From NCBI GenBank assembly GCA_029990175.1, contig JARKIP010000021.1, positions 15,505,501 through 15,569,500 on the forward strand: 64,000 nucleotides of DNA, written 5' to 3'. The notes under the pieces were generated by a model. The model did no database searches. It saw nothing but the letters and a program-made list of their open reading frames with translations, and was not told the DNA's origin. Shown here in pieces: positions 20,172-31,285 of the stretch (within the stretch, counting starts at the first letter, position 1; every line of letters starts with the position of its first letter). The position numbers and the translations under genes are program-made. This DNA is from Petunia secreta. Taxonomy: Eukaryota; Streptophyta; Magnoliopsida; Solanales; Solanaceae.

Positions 20172-22341
20172 CTAATGCACCAAATCAGAATAAAAAGGTT
20201 TATTATAAACCTCGTAACAAGCAGGGCAGGTTGTCCTCTTATGGCCACTTCTCTTGCAGTTTGAATATCTATTTTGCCTCTTCCTTGAGAAAAATGATTC
20301 ACCAACTGAGGGAAAACGATTAATTCTCCTTCTACCCTTTTTGGGATCGACCATCGGCGGAATAATTCTTCTCTCAACTACCTCGGGGGTAACCATCCAC
20401 TCTTGCGCTGGTGGGATTGGATAAACATTTTCTTCATATGCAAGCATGTAAGTCTGAAGCCTAAAAAATGGACAAGTGTAATGGTACTAGCTAGCACCAT
20501 ATTCATCTTCATACCGTATTCTTAACACTGAAAACGCGTGCTTGCATGGTATCTTATCCAGGTCAAACTCCCGGCATGTACATGTTCTGAAATGAAGATT
20601 GACAGTGTGGGAGTCGCTATCTCCAACCACAGTGTACTTCAGTACTTCCACATTCCCACCTGCGTGATACGTAATCAATTTGTTGCCTTCAAGCATATTC
20701 TTTTCCAATTTTTTTCAGCACTGGGCACCAAAATGGTTTTGTGTTTCTTCATTGCCTCATGCCTCTCATTGAACTTCTCGGTAAACGTGCGAGTAATAGC
20801 ATTGCATAGGCCTAGCATGGGGTATTCTCTTTCGTCCTTAAACATTGCGTTGAGGGACTCAGAAAGGTTAGCGGTCATTACATCGTACCTGTTTCCAGGG
20901 AAAAATGCTTTTGTCCACCTGTGAAAGCCCACTTCTTCCTAAAGACAAGCAGCTGCAGCAGGACATTTTGTCGCGAGCGAGTTAAAACATCGCTTAACAC
21001 GTCAAAATGGTACGCCTTCACTGCAATAAAAATAATCCTTCAGAAATGATCCACAGTTGAACCTTACGCCTAAGTTCTCAGCAATGTGCTTGGTGCAACA
21101 ACCATGATGGGCTAAGGTGAACACCCTTTTAATTCCATTTGCTATGGTCTTGGCACGATCGAAAATTATACACAAATTCGGTGTATTGGGGACTATTTGA
21201 GCGAACTGTTCAAAGAAGAATTGCCAAGAGTCATCGCACTCCTTGTCTATCACACTGAAAGCCAATGGATAAATGTGGTTCTCCGTGTCCTGCGCAATAG
21301 CCGTCAACAAAACACCGTCGTAGCTGGACGATAAATGTGTCCCATCGACTGATATCACCTTCCTCATCTATGTAAACCCTATAATCCAAGCTCTGTGAGC
21401 TACAAAAAAATACTTGAACCTCCCCTATTCATCAACCCTCAATCCAGTCTTGCTGCCAGGATTTAGGCTTTCCAACACAAAACTATACGCATTTAAAACT
21501 GCGTATCTATGCTCCGGACTGCCCCTGACTGAAGTCTTTACAATTTCTCTTCCTTTCCAACACTTCCAATAAATTACCTTGTTATTCAGTAGTTGATCTA
21601 AAGCATTCTTGATATCTTTTGTCTTCAACCCTTTACCTTCAATAAACCTGTTCTCAAAATATTCTTCAATGACATCCGCTAAAGCATGTGGATGATGGCT
21701 TGGTAGATGTTGCACCCCACATGTGTGATCTTTAATGTATTTGGTGATAACAAACCTGTTAGAATTAACATACTTCATGGCGCGCACCATCCACCTACAA
21801 TGCGCTTCTACACACGCCACGATATACAGGGATTTAGTACTCTTCTTTATTTTAAATGTGAATGCCTTCTTCATTGAGCCCAGCTCCAAAGCCACAATCA
21901 GGTTCTTCTTGGTATCGAAGGTTTTTCCAGTATGAAAACCTGTGAAATCATCGACCTCATCCAAGTGGCTGCCTTGAGTGGGAGCAGATTCGCCAACACA
22001 GTTGCTCGCATTTAAAGCGGGTCTTCTCCAACCTCTGGATCTTCAATAGAAATTTCTTCATCACTATCCATATCACCAGTTGTATCACCAACTCCAACAT
22101 CACTGCCATAATTACCCATACTTTTATTGAATAGTGATGGTCGTGGTGGTCTTGCAGAAGCAGCAGCAGCAGCATTTGAACCTGCTTGAGAGCTCTCGGC
22201 AACAAATATCTTTAAATTAGGCCTACTACTATTATTTCCAATATCGAGCATATAGACATGCAAATCATTTTCATTCCTTATAAAAGAAGGAGTCATCTTA
22301 CCCCTGGTAGAAGCAGTACTAAAAACATAGCTAATTGACAA
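20172..22341 (-). pseudogene. MuDR-type MULE transposase (mudrA-like), copy A
   Basis: On the minus strand, an N-terminal region (from 22341) leads by a one-base frameshift near 22015 into the MuDR N-terminal domain (KIKKSTKSLYIVACVEAHCRWM ... DHTCG, 21964-21700). The MULE catalytic domain follows: VDGTHL (Asp near 21345), IIFD (Asp near 21159), CCTKHIAENLG, and NLSESLN (Glu near 20859), so the DDE residues are present. A SWIM finger (RTCTCREFDLDKIPCKHAF, about 20590-20530) and a C-terminal knuckle follow; in the knuckle the first Cys is Tyr (RYSNCKRSGHKRTTC), as in copy B. Four in-frame stops (21425, 21368, 21002, 20939), a frameshift near 20700 and a stop at 20487 inactivate it. It lies next to the right end of MULE A and reads inward. 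Confidence 0.88.
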
Positions 22342-23150
22342 GTCGCTGCGATGGCACGTTAATTACCGCGATCAATTAATTGGTCATTTAACTGATCCTA
22401 GGTACAGTCCAAACTTCATGCAATAGGTACTGCTGTCTTTGTTTTAGATTGCCAATTCCAGCATTTTGGGGTCTCAACCCATTCATCCAATATGTCAGCA
22501 CCCACTACTACCCAACCCCCCATCTACTTCAATAAAGTCTATGATCAACCAAATGTGGTCGATGATCGATGAAAGAATACAGTAGTTCTGCAACAATGGC
22601 GAACAAATATAAAAAAGCTTGAACTTCTTACCAGCTGAAGAAATCAAAGGATGTATGTGCAAAGACGAATACCAATCCAATTTACCTCAGATTTTCATCT
22701 ACATTACACGTATTAAGACGCTACAACCGCTATAACAAAAATCCAAAAAAAAAAAACGGGATCTAAAAGACAAAACAATTAGAAATCGAGACGAGACAAT
22801 TCTTGATGAGTGAAACGGAGCAAAAATCAAAGCTCAAGCTATCATGGAAGGCACGAGTGGTTTTGGCCAGGAGAGCTTAGAGGGGAAGAGGAAAATGGCT
22901 CCTAGGGGTTTTTTGTGGGAATGTTTAATTATTTTTTTGCTATTTTAGAAAAATAGTTATAGTTTATATAGTAGACCAAGTGTATTTTTTATAACTTGGG
23001 GGCTGGAGGTCTAAAGCTTTCAAACTTGGCAAAGTGGGTTAAGTGAAAATGGTGATTAGTGAATTAAAGGGTTATACACCCAATAATTAAAACTTGAGGG
23101 TTATTCCATAGCTTTTTTACATGTGGGGGGTCTTTTAGCCAAAGCACCCG
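22342..23150. other. right terminal region of MULE A
   Basis: AT-rich DNA upstream of the transposase, holding its likely promoter and untranslated leader. The last 25 or so bases (TCTTTTAGCCAAAGC and neighbours) are the right terminal inverted repeat. No separate gene was recognised. Confidence 0.55.
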
Positions 23151-23799
23151 ACTTACATGAGAGGAATTAGCTAAAAGACTTATTTTTAACCTTTCCATTT
23201 CTTTTTGACTTATTTTTGGAGAGAGAAAAACTTAAGTGGGTTTAAGTGGGGACCAAGGGCTGGATTAGTATTCTTAGAAACTTGTGGGTGCAAAATAATA
23301 AATTTTTTGGGTGCAAAACATAAAAAACTTGTGAACTCTTTTGAAATAAAAAATAAGTACCCGGGTAATTTAAAACATAACGGATACTTCATCTACTCTA
23401 TTAGGTTGATCATACACTATATTGTTTCATTCCAATTTTCTCTCTCAACTTCTCCTATTTTTTCTCCCTCAACCGCCTGCACGACTTCGTAACTGTTGTG
23501 AGTGTCCCGTTTCAGTTATTTAAAGGATCTCTGTGGGTTCATCGCACATTATCGACCAAGAGCATAAACAGGTATGCACTCAATTTTGTTAGGATTTTTA
23601 ATTGAAATTTAACTACTGTATTTTCTTCGATTAATGGCTATTGTACCTTTACATAGAGATTTAGGGTAATGGATTTTGTTATTTACCGTTTTATACGCAA
23701 TTTTCGATTTAGGATTTAGGTTTAATTTTTGGGGGTTTTTTTCTTTAACTTTCGTAGTAAAAATGTGGTTTGTGGATAATTTCCTGTGTATGTGTTTAA

Positions 23800-26275
23800 A
23801 TGCTTAGGGTAAAGCACGCTGTACCGAAAGGAAAAGGTCCACGAACTTGGGAAGAGCGTAGAGTGGATCTTTTTGAAAACAAGAGAGCTAAGGAAAAAAA
23901 TATACGTACGCGTAGGTGGTCCCTGCGTAAATCAGCGCAAGATGCTTGGGCGTCTGCGAACATCCCTAAAGAATTTGTCAAATGTAAAAGAAGAAGGGTG
24001 GAGAAACATGATGATAGTGATGAGACAGCCACCGATAAAGATATTGGTGGAGGTCAAACAGAGGTGGGTGACAACTCAGAGTACCTGGGTTCAAAAGGAG
24101 CATCTTTTGATACCTTTGATCAGATAGATAGGTTTCAAGATGAGTTTGAGGCTGAAGATGGAGTTGGTAATGGTGCTGCTGCAGCAAAAAGAAAAGGAAA
24201 GATTGTTGTTATTGATGATGATGAGGATGAGGATGATTCTGGGGAGGTAAGTAGGAAGAGTGCTAGTGCAGGGGATGGAGAGGAGGATCAGGCTGGTGCA
24301 AGGGATGATGGAGTTGATAAAGGGGTTGATAGGGATAATGGTAGTGCTGGGGAAAAAATAAAGAGGGAGATGAGGAAGAAGAGGATGTGCATCCTCTTGA
24401 CAGATTGAGTATTCCAAAGAAGGTGATTGACATTGATGTCAGTAGCTTTAGGTTCAAAACCTGGTTGTCAAGGTTTGAATCATTTAATGCAAAGATCTCT
24501 GTGAGATCTTCAGTGAAAAAGTTTTATGACTTCAAGACCAAGTTGGCGAAATTGGGGCTTGAAAAGATGTTTAGGAGATCAGTTTTTGGGGATTTCTTAA
24601 GCATATCTGAGAGTTGGACCTTCAATGGTCAGCTGGTGCACTCAGTGCTTTTGAGGACTATTAGGCAGTCCAAGAAAAAGCATGAGATGTGGTTCTTGAT
24701 AGATGGTAAGCCAGTCTGTTTTGGCTTGAGAGAGTTCGATTTGATGAATGGCTTAAACTGTTGTCAAGAGCCAGATACCAAAGTGAAGGACAAGTTCTTG
24801 GCAAGTGGTGAAGGATTTCTGGAGAAGGTGTGTGGAGGTGGGGAAGTGAGAGCAGAAAATCTGCAGTACTTGATGGAGCAGAAATAGTTCTCTAAGGAAG
24901 AGAAGTTAAAGTTGGCTCTTCTGTGGTTCTTCCATACTGTTCTGATGGCCAGGGACAAAACAAAAAATGTTGAGAAATGGTGGATCCAATATGTGGATAA
25001 CCTAGACTTTTTCAGCAAGTTCCCCTGGGGTTGGCTTTGCTATGACTTGATTGTGGACTACCTCTACAACAAAGTGGATTTTTCAAAGACCCATCGACAA
25101 CATGTAGAGGGTAAACTGCCGGTTATGCACTGTTTGGATTCCCCTGGGCCTTCCTTGTAAGTATTGTTATATTATTTTCCAGTTTTCTTAAGAATGATTG
25201 TGTTAAAACTTAAGTAATGTGACTGTGGCAATCATGACAGGCATGGATATATGATGCTGTGCCCTTGGTTAGCCGTAATGCTGGCAAATCTGAACAGTCT
25301 CCCTTGCTAATTCCAACATTGCAAGAAGTGGAGGGTTGCAAAAAATTTGTCTGTCCTCATGCCGATGAGGTCGAGGATCCTGCATTGGACATGGTAAGGG
25401 CTATGCTGGAGGGGGTCACTGGCATTAAGTAAATCGTGGAGGAGTATGCTGATGAAATGCACAGAAGTGAAAACCAGCAAGATAGGGGTGATAATGTTGA
25501 TGATGGTGATGATGCTGGTGCTGGTGATTGTGTTGATGGTGGTAGCAGGGGAACTTGCAGGCACTGTGGGCATGTGCAAGGTGTGTTGTCAAGAATGCTG
25601 GAGGTTAGTGAGGAGATTTTGAAGTTGTTGAAAGAGAAAAAGGTAAAGAGGGAAAGGAAAACAAAGTCCAGGAACTTGATGAAGAGGAAGCTGTTCAAGC
25701 AAAGGAAGATTATCAAGAGAAAAAAGAAAGGTATCTATATTCATTTTAATGATAATTTGATTAATTTTGTCTGTTTCTAAGTACTTCCTTTTAGTTGTAG
25801 TGAATGAAGGGATAATGATGAAGAGAAGGATGAAGAGGTGAGAGAAAAATAAGCTGCAGTCGAAGAAGAAGAAGAGGTTTTCCATGATGCTCAAGTTGAT
25901 GGAAGAGATGAAGAGAGGAATGGAGATGCTGCAGTTGAAGAAGAATCCAGAAATGAAGCTCAAGTCAATGGAGCAGATGAAGAGATGTCTGGAGAGCTGA
26001 ATGAGAAAGATGATGCAGTTGAAGAAGGAAAAAATGAAGCAGTGGATGGAGACAATGCAGAGATACAAAAAAGGGTTGTTGATGAAGCTCCAATTGATGG
26101 AGCGGTTGCAGAGATGAATGAAGGTGTAGAGGTTGTAAAGGATGTGATTATTGAAGAAAATCGAGAGACACAAGCAGCAGTGCAGGTGGATGAAACTGAC
26201 GTGTCTGTGAATGAAGTACTTGCGAGTCTGAATGTTCAATTTCCTTCAGAGAATAGTGGAGTAGAACATATTTGA
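23800..26275 (+). pseudogene. MULE-borne DUF1985-type gene, copy B
   Basis: This is the better preserved copy. From ATG 23800 a 202-codon frame gives a basic start (HAVPKGKGPRTW) and a long acidic region. A shift near 24360 leads into a frame from 24387 with HPLDRLSIPKK, IDVSSFRFKTWLSRFESFNA and the DUF1985-like core (MFRRSVFGDFLSIS, HEMWFLIDGKPVCFGLREFD). Stops occur at 24885 and 25431 and a shift near 25110. The intron 25157-25240 is kept with GT...AG ends; the second intron of copy A and adjoining exon sequence are deleted. A third donor (AAAG/GTATCT, near 25731) is intact here. The Glu-rich repeat tail ends at 26275. Comparison with copy A shows different lesions in each. No Ulp1 catalytic core was seen. 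Confidence 0.7.
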
Positions 26276-26779
26276 CTCCAGTATTAATGATTGGTTTTGT
26301 GGTTTTGTATAGGTTGAAAGTTGAGAAAGTTGAACTGGTAGTTAATGACAGTAGTTGCTTGTTTAAGCTCTATTGATGACAGTAGTTGACAGCCCCAGTT
26401 AACTTTGAACTTTTTATTTTTGAAAATATTATGGTTAGTCATAGACAAGTGTATGGTGGCTGAACTTATTTTTTGGTTAGTTTTTGGACATGAAGTGTGG
26501 GTTTATTAATGCAACTTAGGAACTCATTTCATTCTTTGTTCAATGTTTCAATTATAGTTTGCAACTGATAACATGTTTGTACTTATGTGCTTGCAACTTA
26601 AACAATATCGAAGCTTTTATAACAAAAACAGTCATACGACCACATTAGTGTGTCAAAATATTACACATTATCGGGTAGATAGCAAAGTTTACACTAGGTC
26701 AAAATAATACACATCCGGGTTGATTACAAAATTTATACAGTGTCTAAAACACAAATATTTATATAATATATATAGCGAA

Positions 26780-27314
26780 CTAAGAGGAGATCCATTTAAT
26801 AAAGAAGCAGATGGCACAAACAGCAACCATCGACTTAATCCACTTCTTCAGTCGATCAATCTTCATTTCAGCTTCTTCCCTCTTCATTTCAGCTTCTTCC
26901 AGCTTTATTTCAGCTTCCCTCAGCGTGATTTTCAGAAAATTCTTTTGCTCTTCACATTCACTCAACAGTTCTCTCACTAGCACACAATTGTCGTCAGTTT
27001 CTTTTATCTTTCAACTAAGTTCCCAATCACCCTTGATGCTGCTTCAGGCAGTGGTCCATCAAACTAAAATAGTCGCACCCACCAATTGACTGCATTATTT
27101 AACAAAACCCAAGAAAAAATCAATACATTAACAATTAATCAAAAATAAATACAGAACTATAATGTATGAATAACACACTTTTGGGGTTTTACAACTCCAG
27201 AATCTGCGAGCCAGGGTTTGTAGCAGTACGAGAGGTCCTTAAGTTCGTGTATTGGCCACAAAGACAAACATTAGGTTCCGCTGGTACGTTGGAGCTCGTT
27301 GAACCTTGACTCAT
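26780..27314 (-). pseudogene. MULE-borne GRF-type zinc-finger gene, copy B
   Basis: Minus-strand exon 1 starts at ATG 27314 (MSQGSTSSNVPAEPNVCLCG) and continues to TNPG. An extra base then breaks the frame at nearly the position where copy A has lost a base. The distal exon, read from about 27080, keeps the helical part as an open frame (26983-26780): LVRELLSECEEQKNFL, then three tandem copies of a heptad-like EAEMKxEEAEMK segment, then a hydrophobic segment (MVAVCAICFFIKWI) that could be a membrane anchor. Copy A keeps the second half of the finger better, copy B the start codon and the coiled coil. The combination GRF finger, coiled coil and hydrophobic tail is seen in many plant GRF proteins. 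Confidence 0.66.
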
Positions 27315-27589
27315 GATATTATTGGACTTGTTTGATTTTTATGCGGGTGGAAGCGAAGATTTTTAAGAATTGAAGAAGAGGACTGTTTAGGGGTGGGTGG
27401 GTTAGGTTTAATTTGTAAAATAGAAAATTTAATTGTAGGTTTTGGGGTTAAATCAGCTTTTATATATTGCGGGGTTGTGTTAAAATATGAAGTTAAATGT
27501 TTAAGGGAGGCGGTAAATTGTTGCCGCTTAATTTTTTTGACTTTTGTCTAAGCCACGTGATCTGGAGAGTGACGTGTTCCGTGTTTGAG

Positions 27590-27630
27590 TTTGGGGTTTG
27601 GGGTTAGGGTTTAGGGTTAGGGTTAGCGAT
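27590..27630. repeat. short telomere-like G-rich stretch
   Basis: The sequence holds GGTTAGGGTTTAGGGTTAGGG. The corresponding place in copy A has only a G/T-rich version, so it is likely local drift rather than a telomeric insertion. Confidence 0.4.
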
Positions 27631-27799
27631 AATCGACATATAGTAGTCGATAATCGACTTTGTCTCTTGAAAATTAACATATGGAATTTTTCTCGAATCC
27701 AAAAAGGTAATACTGTAATTATTCATTGAAAAGTGTATAAATGATGTTATAAATGGACTGCACTAACTTAATACAGGCTTATACTTAAGTTATGTAGTA

Positions 27800-28330
27800 T
27801 TTATCCCATCATTCATGGTGTAACAAGATATATGGGTCGCAATACTATGCATTGCTTAACAAGAATTGACGTAATAGGCTTATGTATAGATGAGTTATAC
27901 CCTTGTAGGCATCAATGAGTTGTTATAATGTATTAAAGCAGTCAATAATATTAGATGGGCACATTATACCATCATTCATGGTGTAACAAGACATATGAGT
28001 CGTAACACTAAGGCATTTCTTAACAAGAATAAACATAGTAGGCTTATATATACATGAGCTTTACCCTTTTAGGCATCAATATGTTGTTTTAATGTATCAA
28101 TGTGAGCTATAATACTCAAATTGGTTCAATATACCAACACATGAGTTGTAACAACACACATTAATCGTAACACTAAGGCATTACTTAACAAGAATAGACA
28201 TAGTAGGCTTATATATACATGAGATTTCCCCTTTTAGGCATCAATATGTTGTTTTAATGTATCAATGTGAGCTATAATACTCAAATGGGTACGATATACC
28301 AACATATGATGTGTAACAACATACATTAGT
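27800..28330. repeat. ~162-bp tandem array of MULE B
   Basis: At least three full units with starts near 27809, 27970, 28133 and 28298, homologous to the array at 15889-16240 in copy A. The units contain the 'taacaagaat(a/t)gac(a/g)ta(g/a)taggctta' word. No coding frame is present. Confidence 0.7.
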
Positions 28331-29564
28331 CATGGTTTTTTAATTTTATGTGAAATTACACTAGGTCGATAATCAACCCTTTCGTGGTTGAGGTTGTTAA
28401 TAGTCGATTAAGGACCTATGTGCAGTGGATTAGTTGATTCGGTTAATCGTCGATTTTCATTTTTCTGATACGTTTTCCTTTTTCAGAAAATTCTCCCATT
28501 ACTTAAATATTTTTCTTATTACTTAATATTTATTTTATTTACGTTTTCCAGTAAATTTCACTTTTTCTATTAATTAAATATTATCGTTATTTATTATTTT
28601 ACTTTTATCTTTTTCTATTTATATTTTTATTTTTGCTCATTTTCTGATTATTTTCATTTTTGCGAACCTATCTATCGATTTATCTACTTTGTGTTGGTTG
28701 ATTATATACCAAAATGGAGTATGGACAGTTCATCAAGAATATTCAAAAAAAAATGGGGGAGTGAAAAATTGAACGAGAAATTAAAAGAACCATTGCCAAT
28801 AATAATAATAATTGGCAACATGAGCTTTACCCTTTTAGGCATCAATATGTTGTTTTAATGTATCAATGTGAGCTATAATACTCAAATTGGTTCAATATAC
28901 CAACACATGAGTTGTAACAACACACATTAATCGTAACACTAAGGCATTACTTAACAAGAATAGACATAGTAGGCTTATATATACATGAGATTTCCCCTTT
29001 TAGGCATCAATATGTTGTTTTAATGTATCAATGTGAGCTATAATACTCAAATGGGTACGATATACCAACATATGATGTGTAACAACATACATTAGTCATG
29101 GTTTTTTAATTTTATGTGAAATTACACTAGGTCGATAATCAACCCTTTCGTGGTTGAGGTTGTTAATAGTCGATTAAGGACCTATGTGCAGTGGATTAGT
29201 TGATTCGGTTAATCGTCGATTTTCATTTTTCTGATACGTTTTCCTTTTTCAGAAAATTCTCCCATTACTTAAATATTTTTCTTATTACTTAATATTTATT
29301 TTATTTACGTTTTCCAGTAAATTTCACTTTTTCTATTAATTAAATATTATCGTTATTTATTATTTTACTTTTATCTTTTTCTATTTATATTTTTATTTTT
29401 GCTCATTTTCTGATTATTTTCATTTTTGCGAACCTATCTATCGATTTATCTACTTTGTGTTGGTTGATTATATACCAAAATGGAGTATGGACAGTTCATC
29501 AAGAATATTCAAAAAAAAAATGGGGGAGTGAAAAATTGAACGAGAAATTAAAAGAACCATTGCC

Positions 29565-29583
<19 letters not shown>
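28052..29583. repeat. 766-bp direct tandem duplication inside MULE B
   Basis: The block 28052-28817 is repeated at 28818-29583. I see almost no differences apart from a homopolymer A run (near 28745 and 29511) and the length of the AAT run at the end. It spans the last units of the 162-bp array and the spacer up to the AAT microsatellite. Near-identity means it is much younger than the A/B divergence, or is an assembly artefact. Confidence 0.88.

Positions 29584-29643
<60 letters not shown>
29565..29643. repeat. (AAT)n microsatellite
   Basis: About 26 AAT/ATA units at the end of the second 766-bp block. The first block has only about four units at the same place, so the run expanded after duplication or shrank in the first block. 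Confidence 0.92.
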
Positions 29644-29722
29644 GTAATGCCCAGGGGGCTTTTCATTTATAAAAATTTTTAAGAAAAGAGCAATCATAAT
29701 GAAAACCCTTTTCTTTTTACAT

Positions 29723-30031
29723 TTAAAAATTTAAAAGAAAACTAATTATTACGAGGGGAGGGGGAAGGGTGATGTAGTTGTCCAGATCCTCCCCTGCTCG
29801 TTCCATGAGCACCCTCAACATCCTAGGAGTACGGCGGATGTTCATCTCCTGCCTCCTACGATCATCACACAGGAGGCGGATAAGCCTGTCTATGTTAGCA
29901 CGAATCAGCAGCACCTCTGGGTCGTCGTTCCTGAGAGTGAGAATTCCTTCATTGCCATTGTTGTTGTTGTTGTTATTGTTGTTTCTGGTGGCACTTCCAC
30001 TTCTACTTGCAGCGCCTGGAGCTCTTGCCAT
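29723..30031 (-). CDS. conserved small MULE protein with poly-Asn tract, copy B
   Basis: The frame starts MARAPGAASRSGSATR with nine Asn, then GNEGILTLRNDDPEVLLIRA and the same helical region as copy A up to GEDLDNYIT. The end then differs (LPPPLVIISFLLNF) because of a small indel, giving 102 codons. Conservation of the start codon, a similar upstream TATA context and the helix in two diverged copies favours a real coding gene of the MULE. No homologous family was recognised. Confidence 0.6.
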   Translation of the reverse strand: MARAPGAASRSGSATRNNNNNNNNNGNEGILTLRNDDPEVLLIRANIDRLIRLLCDDRRRQEMNIRRTPRMLRVLMERAGEDLDNYITLPPPLVIISFLLNF

Positions 30032-30086
30032 TATAAGATGAGAGTGATTCTTGAGTTGTGTTGTGGATTATTGGATCTAATTCCTC

Positions 30087-30094
30087 TATCTATA
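30087..30094 (-). promoter_or_regulatory. TATA-like box of the small poly-Asn gene, copy B
   Basis: On the minus strand GCCTATAGATAGAGG stands 55-65 bases before the ATG at 30031, in the same relative place as the box in copy A, with one changed base. Confidence 0.45.
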
Positions 30095-30555
30095 GGCTCC
30101 AAATCGATGCAACCTTTGGTGTTCTCAGAAAAGTCTCATCGTTTCCAGTGGCAATTATGAACAGCCACTTCGTTTAACCCAATTCCGGCTGCTTTCAATA
30201 ACGGGGCGCACGCGTGTGTTAAATGCGTTCAATCACTTTATCAACTGCATTGCGTCAATTAATCTACGTTATTTTTTTTCCAATAATCAACCCATATTGT
30301 GTCTATTAATCGAAAATGAAAATACTCAACTGATTGTAAACATGTCCAGCATTTGGTGAACTAAATAATAGTCATTTTTATAAAAGACATTTAAAATAGA
30401 AATAAAATACATTAACGAAACTATTACAATCAGTTTAAATTGTTCCAACAAATAACACAGTACCAAATTAAGACAACCACATCTAACACTACTTAAACAC
30501 ACCAAATTATTACAACTTAAGCTAATACACCAAATCAGAATTGCAAGATTGATTA

Positions 30556-31074
30556 TCAACCTTGTACCAAAACAGGGCAGGTTGTCCTCTTATGGCCACT
30601 TCTCTTGCAATTTGAATATCTATTTTGCCTCTTCCTTGAGAAAAATATTTCACCAACTGAGGAAAAATGATTAATTCTCCTTCTACCCTTTTTGGGATCG
30701 ACCATCGGCGGAAGAATTCTTCTATGAACTACCTCTGGAGGAACCATCCATTCTTGCTCTGGTGGCATTGGATAAACATTTTCTTCATACGCACACATGT
30801 AAGTCTGAAGCCTATAAAATGAACAAGTGTAATGGTACGCGATAGCACCATATTCATCTCCATACCTTATCCTTAACACTGCAAACGCATGTTTGCATGG
30901 TATCTTGTCCAGGTCAAACTCCCGGCATGTACACGTTCTGAAATGAAGATTGACAGTGTGGGATAGGCCATCTCCAACCACAGTGTACTTCAGTACTTCC
31001 ACGTTTCCGCCTGCCTGATAGGCAATCAATTTGTTTCCTTCAAGCATATTCTGATTCATATAAAAGAAGTTCAT
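30556..31074 (-). pseudogene. MuDR-type transposase, C-terminal remnant, copy B
   Basis: A 172-codon open frame corresponds to the last part of the copy A transposase: NMLEGNKLIAYQAGGNVEVL, the SWIM finger (RTCTCREFDLDKIPCKHAF) and the C-terminal knuckle with Tyr instead of the first Cys. It lacks the stop and frameshift found in copy A over the same stretch. Its first residues (MNFFYMNQ) come from unrelated flanking DNA. The catalytic domain is absent, so it cannot act as a transposase; an intact SWIM fragment alone could be tolerated simply because it is not transcribed. Confidence 0.85.
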
Positions 31075-31104
31075 AATGAATATTTTTTATCTATAAATAT
31101 TTAA

Positions 31105-31285
31105 AAATAATATTTATAAAACATCGGTTCGGTTGGTATTTTTTTTGGTAAAACCAAACCAAACCAAATATGTCGGTTTTATTTTTACAAAACTAAACCA
31201 AGTCAAACCAAACCACGAGTCAGTTTTTTTATTTGGTTTACGGTTTGGTTCGATTTACCGGTTCGGTTGGTACCCCTAAATAAAA
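31105..31285. repeat. GGTTTGGTT/CGGTTCGG-rich dispersed repeat fragment
   Basis: Clustered words CGGTTCGGTTGG, AACCAAACC and GGTTTACGGTTTGG form partly self-complementary DNA. A 'cggttcggttggta' word occurs at both ends in direct orientation. Such sequence is common in dispersed plant repeats. No element boundary with a target duplication was found. It abuts the truncation point of MULE B. Confidence 0.45.

Larger units (their letters stand above)
10971..23150. mobile_element. Mutator-like element, copy A (four-gene MULE)
   Basis: The left end reads GAATTAGCCAAAAGACCCC (10974-10992). The right end, in reverse complement, reads CTTTGGCTAAAAGACCCC (around 23126-23143). These form weak terminal inverted repeats centred on CCAAAAGACCCC. 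The same 10 bases, ACTTACATGA, lie outside both ends (10961-10970 and 23151-23160), a length typical of Mutator target duplications. Contents in order are a DUF1985-type gene (+), a GRF zinc-finger gene (-), a short poly-Asn ORF (-) and a MuDR transposase (-), with a later solo gypsy LTR at 17631-19969. Without that LTR the element is about 9.8 kb. All larger genes carry stops or frameshifts. Confidence 0.8.
23161..31051. mobile_element. Mutator-like element, copy B (truncated)
   Basis: The copy starts GAGGAATTAGCTAAAAGAC, matching the left end of copy A. It follows A in the same order and orientation through the DUF1985-type gene, the GRF gene, the repeat array, the AAT run, the poly-Asn gene and the C-terminal end of the transposase. 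Similarity ends near 31051, inside the transposase gene, so the N-terminal half of transposase and the right terminal repeat are missing. Copy B lacks the solo LTR found in A, so that insertion is later than the divergence of the copies. The divergence between A and B is clear throughout, so this is not a recent duplication. Confidence 0.8.

Noticed and set aside
24387..26275. A Ulp1 (C48) cysteine protease in the DUF1985-type gene
   Set aside because: DUF1985 is often fused to it, but no His-Asp-Gln-Cys catalytic region can be seen in either copy; the C-terminus is a Glu-rich repeat tail instead.
27590..27630. Interstitial telomere repeat
   Set aside because: Only about three TTAGGG/TTTAGGG units, and copy A has a related G/T-rich sequence at the same place, so it probably arose by local change.
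29455..29682. Poly-Ile frame in copy B
   Set aside because: Translation of the (AAT)n microsatellite.
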